A stretch of 8,917 nucleotides of DNA from an uncultured Verrucomicrobiota bacterium (lineage in GTDB: Bacteria > Verrucomicrobiota > Kiritimatiellia > RFP12 > UBA1067): the NCBI GenBank assembly GCA_946543025.1, contig CAMNLN010000131.1, positions 1 to 8,917 on the forward strand. Reading direction: 5' to 3'. Each line of letters starts with the position of its first letter. Within the stretch, counting starts at the first letter, position 1. Positions 1-4,862 of this stretch are shown one piece after another. Below the pieces are notes generated by a model. It searched no databases, was not told the DNA's origin, and was given only the letters and a program-made list of their open reading frames with translations. A program made the position numbers and the translations under genes.

Positions 1-755
1 ACCTCGGCGGGCGGGGGCTTGACTTCAGGCGTGGGGGCGGCGGGCGTCGTCTCGGCCTGCGGCCCCTCTTCCGGCTGGGGGGCGGACGGCCGTAGCGCGA
101 CATACAGGGCGAACGCGCCGCCAAGTACGATTGCGACCTGGGCGACGAACTTGAACAGACCGGCGAAGTCGATGTCGAATTTGATCGAAATGCCCCGGGG
201 CGATTTTGCCGATGCGGCTTGAGCCTTGTTCCAGACTTGCGGAAACGCGCGCTCGGCCGGCGGCGCATGTTCGGTCGGCGGCGGTGTGCGGTCCTGCCGC
301 TTCAGCGGGGAGCGCAGCAGTCCCTTGGACGGCTTCGGAGGCGGTTCTTCCGCGACCGTCTTATCCTCCTCCGCGGCGGCGGCGATTTCCGCTTCCGAGG
401 TCTCCTCTGCTTTCCGTTGGGCGAGGAGTTCGCAAAGGTACTGCTTGGTGGCCTTGTCGCGCTCGAATCGGATGAGATACCGGAGGTCGTCTGGCGTAAG
501 GGCAGGTTCGATCTCCGCCTGGCACTGGGCGTATTGGCGCGGGTCGACCTTGCCGGCGAAGTACGTGGAATAGAAGCCGAGGCCGATGAACAGCTTGGCG
601 CCGGGCGGCGCCATCTCGAACAGGCGGTTGAGCTGAGGGTCTTTCCGGCAAGCGGCGATCGCTTCCCGGAAGTCCTCCTCCGGGATGACGGACTCTTGCT
701 CGACTTCGGGTGCCGCCTCTTCTTCAGGGTTCAAGATATGTGTTTCATCGGCCAT
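1..755 (-). CDS. Hypothetical single-pass membrane protein with acidic N-terminus and Pro-rich linker (partial, C-terminus off window)
   Basis: The minus strand is open without a stop from the ATG at 755 to the left edge: 251 codons plus two bases. The N-terminus starts MADETHILNPEEE and is strongly acidic. A soluble stretch of about 95 residues follows (roughly 25-118, containing FIGLGFYSTYFAGKVDP), then an Ala/Glu and Pro/Lys-rich linker (about 120-175). One hydrophobic helix (about 203-221, FVAQVAIVLGGAFALYVAL) follows, then another Pro/Glu/Ala-rich tail (PQPEEGPQAETTPAAP) that is cut by the edge. There is no signal peptide, so the N-terminal part is probably cytoplasmic and the Pro-rich tail extracytoplasmic. 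I do not recognise the family. The start is supported by a TATAAT box 8 nt upstream; there is no Shine-Dalgarno sequence. It is transcribed divergently from the five-gene operon, so a functional link is possible but not shown. Confidence 0.75.
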   Translation of the reverse strand, partial: MADETHILNPEEEAAPEVEQESVIPEEDFREAIAACRKDPQLNRLFEMAPPGAKLFIGLGFYSTYFAGKVDPRQYAQCQAEIEPALTPDDLRYLIRFERDKATKQYLCELLAQRKAEETSEAEIAAAAEEDKTVAEEPPPKPSKGLLRSPLKRQDRTPPPTEHAPPAERAFPQVWNKAQAASAKSPRGISIKFDIDFAGLFKFVAQVAIVLGGAFALYVALRPSAPQPEEGPQAETTPAAPTPEVKPPPAE

Positions 756-756
756 G

Positions 757-774
757 CGTGGCTATTATACCACG
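757..774. repeat. Inverted repeat CGTGG-N8-CCACG around the -10 box
   Basis: CGTGG at 757-761 and CCACG at 770-774 are perfect reverse complements separated by 8 nt, and the TATAAT box occupies 764-769 in that spacer. An inverted repeat laid over a -10 element is a typical placement for a repressor operator. The arms are only 5 bp, so chance is possible. Confidence 0.35.
764..769 (-). promoter_or_regulatory. -10 box (TATAAT) for the minus-strand gene starting at 755
   Basis: A perfect TATAAT reads on the minus strand at 769 to 764, followed by 8 nt and then the ATG at 755. A sigma70-type start site 6-8 nt after the box would fall at or just before the start codon, so the mRNA would have almost no leader. 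No good -35 lies at 16-18 nt spacing (the positions hold AAAACG-like sequence), so an activator or a different sigma contact may be needed. Confidence 0.55.
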
Positions 775-903
775 TTTTGGTTTTGCCGTTTTCGTAGCTT
801 GTCATGAAGAAGCCAGGGGGCAGAACCGCTCGGGACCATGAGATTGGCCGTTCTAGGGGGGGGCTTGGGTGTCGCGGAGGCTTGCCCGTCCCGCCTATGA
901 AAC

Positions 904-930
904 TGCCTGCAAGGCACTCGCTCGACGAGT
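904..930. repeat. Two adjoining short inverted repeats upstream of the operon -35 box
   Basis: TGCC (904-907) and GGCA (913-916) flank a 5-nt spacer. ACTCG (916-920) and CGAGT (926-930) flank another 5-nt spacer, the two units sharing base 916. They end 10 nt before the -35 hexamer at 941, an activator-like position about 45-70 nt upstream of the predicted start. Arms of 4-5 bp are weak evidence. The rest of the 222-nt intergenic region shows a run of eight G (856-863) but no RNA gene or riboswitch that I can recognise. Confidence 0.2.
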
Positions 931-940
931 TCAAACGCGA

Positions 941-969
941 TTGACGGACGAGGGGGGTTCTGATATGAT
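941..969 (+). promoter_or_regulatory. Sigma70-type promoter of the five-gene operon
   Basis: TTGACG (941-946; one mismatch to TTGACA) and TATGAT (964-969; one mismatch to TATAAT) are separated by exactly 17 nt. The -10 box ends 8 nt before the ATG at 978, so transcription should start at about 976-978 and the first gene would be leaderless. The spacer contains six consecutive G (952-957). No Shine-Dalgarno sequence precedes the ATG, which fits a leaderless transcript. Confidence 0.7.
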
Positions 970-977
970 GAAAAATC

Positions 978-2201
978 ATGACTGAACGTTTGAGACGTCG
1001 TTTCTTCTTGCTTCTCTGCCTGTGGACGTTGACGGCCACGGAGGGAGCGAGCCTGCCGTTTGCCGGACTGGACGATCTGCGCGGCCCCTACGAGGGGACC
1101 GGGGTTGCCGGCGAGGCGCTCCATGTGCAACCTCTGGGCAATGCCGGGAAATGGCCGATCTGCGCCTACTGGTCGTCTGCCCGGATGGAAAGCTCGCCGT
1201 GGCTGGGCTTCGGCTGGAGCATCCCTGCGCTTGAGTCGCGGTTCGTTCCGCTCGACGCGCGGCGGTGGGCGTTCCATCAGCCCGACGGCTACGTGCGCAT
1301 CTTCGTGCGGATCGACCGGGACGACGACAGCATGCTGACGGGCGGTTCGGCTTGGACGGCCGTCTGCAAGGGCGAAGTGATCCACGTGACAGCCGATCCG
1401 CATGACGGCGGGCCGAAGTCCGAGTTCATTTTCCGGCAGGGACGGCTCGTGCGAATGGTCTGCGAGGAGGGCGATTTCGAGATCAAATACACGGGGCGTA
1501 CGGCCGATCGCATCGTTTCGCGCGGCAGGACGTTGCTGGAGGTGACTCGAGAGAAATCGGCAGAGGACCGCGTGAGGTTCCGGTTCAGCAGCAGCCGTTC
1601 GCCGGCCGTCGCCGTCTGCCGCCCGGCGACCGTCTTTGGCGCGCAAGGCTCGTCTTCCTCGACGGCGTCGCAAGAGCTGTGTCTGGCAACCCTCAAGACG
1701 GCGAACGGCAGCGTCGACTTTACTTACGGCGGCGAACGCGACGAGGCCTTTTTTACGGCCGGCGGAACCCGCTGGACATGGAAGCCGCGTTCCCGAAGGA
1801 TCTTAACCTGTGGCGACTGGTCCTATACGATCAGCGCGCCTAGGCAAGCGGAGGGCATGCCATCTTTCGATCGGCGTCGGGCGGATGGCAGCCACGAGTC
1901 GTACGCGTGCGACCGGAAGACGGGGATGTTCGTCCAGGAGTTTACGAACGGAACGCGTCGCACGTACAAGGTCTTCACGTCGGGCCCGCTCGCGTATCGG
2001 CGGGCGCGCTGGACGAATGAAACCGGACGAGACGGTTCCAGCGTCCGCACCGACTATACCTACGACGAGGCCGGACGCGTCGTCTACCGGCGGATCACGC
2101 GCGGCGTCGGCCGGCAGAGCGAGACGGACGAGGTGTGGCTGGACTCGGCCGGACAGATTTTTCGCCGGCGGGTGAACGGCGAAGAGGTTCCAGGGAAATG
2201 A
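978..2201 (+). CDS. Secreted YD/RHS-repeat-like protein, first gene of the putative RiPP operon
   Basis: This is a 407-residue protein with a signal peptide: basic MTERLRRRFF, a hydrophobic core LLLCLWTLTA, and likely cleavage near residue 24 (EGAS). A segment at about 60-100 (YWSS, then WLGFGWSIP, then HQPDGYVRIF) resembles the opening part of SpvB/RHS-type proteins, where a short Tyr-Ser stretch, a GLGW-like motif and a PDG-containing strand recur. Near the C-terminus there are YD-like units: YTYDEAGRVVYRRI is a clear one, and WLDSAGQIFRRRVNG and YACDRKTGMFVQEFTNG are looser copies. RHS proteins are usually far longer and carry many repeats. This one is short, with no toxin tip or RHS core. 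It opens the operon directly at the promoter, and its TGA overlaps the next ATG by 4 nt. Possible roles are an envelope scaffold, a carrier or a partner of the peptide; these are guesses. The YD assignment is moderately secure. Confidence 0.8.
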   Translation: MTERLRRRFFLLLCLWTLTATEGASLPFAGLDDLRGPYEGTGVAGEALHVQPLGNAGKWPICAYWSSARMESSPWLGFGWSIPALESRFVPLDARRWAFHQPDGYVRIFVRIDRDDDSMLTGGSAWTAVCKGEVIHVTADPHDGGPKSEFIFRQGRLVRMVCEEGDFEIKYTGRTADRIVSRGRTLLEVTREKSAEDRVRFRFSSSRSPAVAVCRPATVFGAQGSSSSTASQELCLATLKTANGSVDFTYGGERDEAFFTAGGTRWTWKPRSRRILTCGDWSYTISAPRQAEGMPSFDRRRADGSHESYACDRKTGMFVQEFTNGTRRTYKVFTSGPLAYRRARWTNETGRDGSSVRTDYTYDEAGRVVYRRITRGVGRQSETDEVWLDSAGQIFRRRVNGEEVPGK

Positions 2202-3607
2202 ATGCCTACCATCTCTTTCGGGAAGGGGAGTCGGCCTTCGTCTACCATCTTGCGTCCGGACGGTTCATCCGCGTGACGCCGGCGGCGTACGATCTGCTGG
2301 AGTTGCGCGAGAGGATGCCGGCGGCTGACGCGGAGGCGGTGTTCCGTGCGCGGCGCCCGGCCGAGACGGGGGTACTGGACGACGTGGCCGCGCTGGAGGC
2401 GGAAGGCTTCTTCGAACCGGCCGAGGCGCCGGTCAAGGACGACGACGAATTCGAAGACGAGCTGGAAAAGCGTTTTTCAGGTCCCTGCAACACGCTTGTG
2501 CTCTCGGTGGCGTCGGGCTGCAACTTGGCCTGCCGCTACTGCTATTGCGGCGTCTGCCGCGACGAGCTGCCGGACAGGGGGCTGATGTCCGAGGAGACGG
2601 CCTTGCAAGCCGTGGAACGGCTGTTCGCCGCAGTCGACCCGAAGATGGGCGTGCGCGTCACGTTCTTCGGCGGCGAGCCGCTGCTGAACAAGCCGGTGAT
2701 CAGGAAGGTGGTGGCGCGCTGCAACGAGCTGGCTGCGGCGCGCGGGCAGACGGCCGGCTATTCCATCACGACGAACGCGACGCTGATGGACGACGCGACG
2801 GCCGACCTGATCGTCAAGAACAACTTCGGGCTGATGGCGAGCCTTGACGGGCCTCAGGCGTTGCACGACGGGCAATGCCCTATGCGCGACGGCCACGGTT
2901 CCTTTGCGGCGGCGTCCGCCGGTATTCGTCTGCTGCAGGCGCGCGGCGCGCACGTGACGGCGCGGTGCACGATGGCCCATCCTGCGCCGGACGCCATGAG
3001 ACTTATCCGCTTCTTCGCCGATTTCGGCGTCTCGCGCGTCGTGCTGGGAACCGTGTACAACCCCATGTTTCCAAGTGCGTGCGACTTTACCGTGGAGGAC
3101 GACCGCGCGTTCAGACGTTGCGTGGGCGACGAGGTGATTCCCTGGATGCTGGCCGAACGGGCGTCCGGGCGTACGCCGATCTACGACCCGTTTGAGGAGA
3201 TCGGAACCTTTCAGGGCGAGGCTCGGCATCCCGAGAAGGTTCCGGGCTTGCGATGTGGTGCCTGCCACGGGGCGATGGCCGTGGGGCCGGACGGTACGCT
3301 CTACCCGTGCCATCGGTTCGTGGGGATGGAGAAGTGGGCGCTGGGGCGGCTGGCGGAGGGCCCCGACCGGAGCCGGTGCGAGGCGTTCTGGCGCGAGTAT
3401 CGCGCCGCAATGAAGGAAACATGCGGAGGATGCTGGGCGTATCGTGTCTGCGGCGGACCGTGTCCGTGGGAAATCGCGCGCGCCGACGGAACGTTCGAAA
3501 TGACGACGCGTCTGTGCGAAGACACTTGCGCGTGGGTCCGACAAGGTGTATACTACTTCAACAAACTTGGAGAAGTTGGCTACAAGGAAGGAGAAAAGGA
3601 CACATGA
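2198..3607 (+). CDS. Radical SAM/SPASM peptide maturase with N-terminal PqqD-like recognition domain
   Basis: This 469-residue enzyme should be cytoplasmic. Residues 1-75 (YHLFREGESAFVYHLASGRF, then AAYDLLEL) resemble the PqqD/RRE domain that binds leader peptides in RiPP maturases. The radical SAM core has CNLACRYC (C108, C112, C115) for the 4Fe-4S cluster that cleaves S-adenosylmethionine, and GGEP at 158-161. The C-terminal SPASM domain is complete: C356-X9-G366-X4-C371, then C409-X2-C412-X5-C418-X3-C422, then C440 (C444 close by), enough for two auxiliary clusters. Such enzymes form thioether, C-C or related bonds in peptides (SCIFF/ranthipeptide maturases, QhpD, PqqE). The ATG at 2198 is chosen because it overlaps the upstream TGA (ATGA); an in-frame ATG at 2135 would overlap the upstream gene by 67 nt. 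The adjacent small gene is the likely substrate. The exact reaction cannot be read from the sequence. Anaerobic sulfatase maturase is an alternative, but no sulfatase is nearby. Confidence 0.92.
   Translation: MNAYHLFREGESAFVYHLASGRFIRVTPAAYDLLELRERMPAADAEAVFRARRPAETGVLDDVAALEAEGFFEPAEAPVKDDDEFEDELEKRFSGPCNTLVLSVASGCNLACRYCYCGVCRDELPDRGLMSEETALQAVERLFAAVDPKMGVRVTFFGGEPLLNKPVIRKVVARCNELAAARGQTAGYSITTNATLMDDATADLIVKNNFGLMASLDGPQALHDGQCPMRDGHGSFAAASAGIRLLQARGAHVTARCTMAHPAPDAMRLIRFFADFGVSRVVLGTVYNPMFPSACDFTVEDDRAFRRCVGDEVIPWMLAERASGRTPIYDPFEEIGTFQGEARHPEKVPGLRCGACHGAMAVGPDGTLYPCHRFVGMEKWALGRLAEGPDRSRCEAFWREYRAAMKETCGGCWAYRVCGGPCPWEIARADGTFEMTTRLCEDTCAWVRQGVYYFNKLGEVGYKEGEKDT
3584..3600 (+). promoter_or_regulatory. 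Strong Shine-Dalgarno region for the precursor peptide
   Basis: AAGGAAGGAG (3584-3593) followed by AAAAGGA (3594-3600) lies inside the last codons of the maturase. The AAGGAG core at 3588-3593 is 10 nt from the ATG at 3604. This is the best ribosome binding site in the operon, stronger than those before the maturase (AGAGG, 2183-2187), the hydrolase (AGAGGA, 3852-3857) or the ligase-like gene (only AAGG at 4842). It would let the peptide be made in excess over its modifying enzyme. Confidence 0.6.
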
Positions 3608-3870
3608 CGACACGTAGAAAGTTTACGGGCGCGTTGCTGGCCACAGGTGCGTTGGCCAACTTCGCGCTTGTCGCCGGTACGGTTGCCGCAGGCAACAACG
3701 GCAACCCGTGCAACGGGCACGGCAAGGCCGACCAGTGCCACGGCAACGGCGCGAAGGCTGATACGGTCCAGCCTCCGCCCGTCTGTACTTCCAATGCGCG
3801 CGTGGGACAGGACCAGACGCCACCGCCCGCCTGCCGGTCTGCCGGGGGTAAAGAGGATCACGTCGAGTGA
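3604..3870 (+). CDS. Putative RiPP precursor: Tat-leader, Gly/Asn/Pro-rich peptide with four Cys
   Basis: This is an 88-residue peptide. The start MTTRRKFTGALLATGAL matches a twin-arginine signal (T-R-R-x-F) followed by a hydrophobic stretch. A VAA site suggests cleavage after A29. The predicted mature part (30-88) is small and polar and has four Cys, C36, C45, C61 and C77. The first two sit in similar contexts (CNGHGKAD and CHGNGAKAD). The last two sit in a repeat with a 16-residue period (QPPPVCTS and TPPPACRS). The tail is charged (GGKEDHVE). The gene overlaps the radical SAM maturase (ATGA) and the hydrolase (GTGA), and has the best ribosome binding site of the operon. Size, position and repeated Cys make it the likely maturase substrate, with Cys thioether cross-links a reasonable guess. 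Tat export would allow cytoplasmic modification before secretion. I cannot match it to a known precursor family. It could instead be a small secreted structural or metal-binding peptide. Confidence 0.8.
   Translation: MTTRRKFTGALLATGALANFALVAGTVAAGNNGNPCNGHGKADQCHGNGAKADTVQPPPVCTSNARVGQDQTPPPACRSAGGKEDHVE
3766..3840 (+). repeat. Internal protein repeat in the precursor peptide (PPP-x-C-x-S, 16-residue period)
   Basis: Residues 55-63 (VQPPPVCTS) and 71-79 (QTPPPACRS) of the small peptide align with an exact 16-residue offset. The codons have diverged between copies, so the protein pattern appears conserved by selection, not by recent duplication. The C45-C61 spacing is also 16, whereas C36-C45 is 9. 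Confidence 0.6.
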
Positions 3871-4862
3871 GTCGGCTGGCCGCAGTCGCGGCTGTCGCTT
3901 TCTTCATCGGCTTGGCGCAGGATGCGCGCGCGGAGGCTTCAAAGGCTTCCGTCGCGCAGCTTGAGTCTGACGGTATCATTTCGCATACCGTCAAGACGAA
4001 GCTCAAGAGCTACGAACAGCTGACGCTCTTCCTGATGTTGCCGCCGAACGGGCGACCTGACGGCGTCCTTTGCCTTAGCCTGCTGGCAAAGGATTCGGAT
4101 GAGGTGCGCGCGCAGCTCGGGGGAATCTCCACCCGGCAGCGACGCGCGCCTGATCGCGCGCTTGATTTTGCGCGGAAGCGCAACCTTGCCGTTGTGGCGT
4201 GGGGGGCGCATCGCCTGTGGGATCCGTCACGCAACTGGGACGAGATGTCCGGACCCGAGGCGAAGAGAATCGACGCGAACTTCGATCTTGTGGCTAACGC
4301 ATGGGATGCCGGCATCACCCACTTCGTCAAAAAGTACGGCATTCCCGCGTCGGGGTATCTCATGAGAGGGTCGTCGGGCGCGGCGCAGTACGCCCAGCGG
4401 CTGGCGCTTCGCCGTCCGGATCGTTTTCTTGCCGTGCACATTCACATTGCGAGCAGCTTCGACGTTCCCGTGAAGGAAGGCGCGTCGCTCCTCTGGTGCG
4501 TGACGACTGGCGAAAACGAGCTGGGCTACGCGCGCTCGCGGCGGTTCTTCAAGGCCGCGCGCGACCTTTTCTATCCCATCGTCTACAAGGCCTATCCAGG
4601 GCTCGGACATGAGGGCAACGCGCAGGTGACCGCGCTTGGCTACGCCTGCTTCGAGTTCGCGCTCGCGGAACAGGCGCGCGCGATGCGTCTTAACGGCGGG
4701 AAACCGGCCAAGCCGGACTGGGCCGACATCTTTTCCTCCGCGCCATCCGTCGCGGACATTTTCAACCAGGCTGTCTATCCGAAGTTCGAATACCTGTGCG
4801 TACCGCTCGAATTTCGGATGATGCTGCCGGAGGCTGTCCGCAAGGCCTGGATCGCCGAATGA
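3867..4862 (+). CDS. Secreted alpha/beta hydrolase (putative peptidase or esterase of the RiPP operon)
   Basis: This 331-residue protein starts at GTG 3867, which overlaps the TGA of the peptide gene. It has a Sec-type signal peptide (MSRLAAVAAVAFFIGLAQDARA, cleavage near residue 22). The nucleophile elbow is GSSGAAQYAQRLAL (G168-S169-S170-G171-A172), followed by RRPDRFLAVH. This matches the strand-elbow-helix pattern of alpha/beta hydrolases with S170 as the likely nucleophile, although the usual last Gly is Ala. The probable acid is E216 or E218 (TTGENELG) and the catalytic His is H248 (GLGHEGN). It should act outside the cytoplasmic membrane, in the same compartment as the exported peptide. 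Its substrate is unknown; trimming the modified peptide or cleaving or forming an ester on it would fit the context. The fold assignment is fairly secure, while peptidase versus esterase cannot be decided. Confidence 0.82.
   Translation: MSRLAAVAAVAFFIGLAQDARAEASKASVAQLESDGIISHTVKTKLKSYEQLTLFLMLPPNGRPDGVLCLSLLAKDSDEVRAQLGGISTRQRRAPDRALDFARKRNLAVVAWGAHRLWDPSRNWDEMSGPEAKRIDANFDLVANAWDAGITHFVKKYGIPASGYLMRGSSGAAQYAQRLALRRPDRFLAVHIHIASSFDVPVKEGASLLWCVTTGENELGYARSRRFFKAARDLFYPIVYKAYPGLGHEGNAQVTALGYACFEFALAEQARAMRLNGGKPAKPDWADIFSSAPSVADIFNQAVYPKFEYLCVPLEFRMMLPEAVRKAWIAE

Noticed and set aside
838..900. Twenty-codon open frame in the divergent intergenic region
   Set aside because: It has no ribosome binding site, contains the G8 run, and its product shows no leader or repeat feature; chance is the simplest explanation.
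765..1673. Minus-strand open frame of 302 codons opposite the YD-like gene
   Set aside because: Arg/Pro-rich shadow composition. It also runs through the divergent promoter region, and the plus-strand frame has a signal peptide and YD repeats.
2135..2197. Upstream ATG that would extend the maturase by 21 residues
   Set aside because: The extension overlaps the coding end of the YD-like gene and reads as Arg/Gly-rich shadow sequence. The ATG at 2198 gives the same ATGA overlap as the other junctions.
2477..3613. Minus-strand open frame of 378 codons opposite the maturase
   Set aside because: It is Arg/His/Ala-rich with no recognisable motif, while the plus strand carries complete radical SAM and SPASM motifs.
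4796..4858. Upstream ATG that would extend the ligase-like protein by 21 residues
   Set aside because: It would overlap the hydrolase gene by 67 nt, and the added residues show no helix that could supply the missing family N-terminus.
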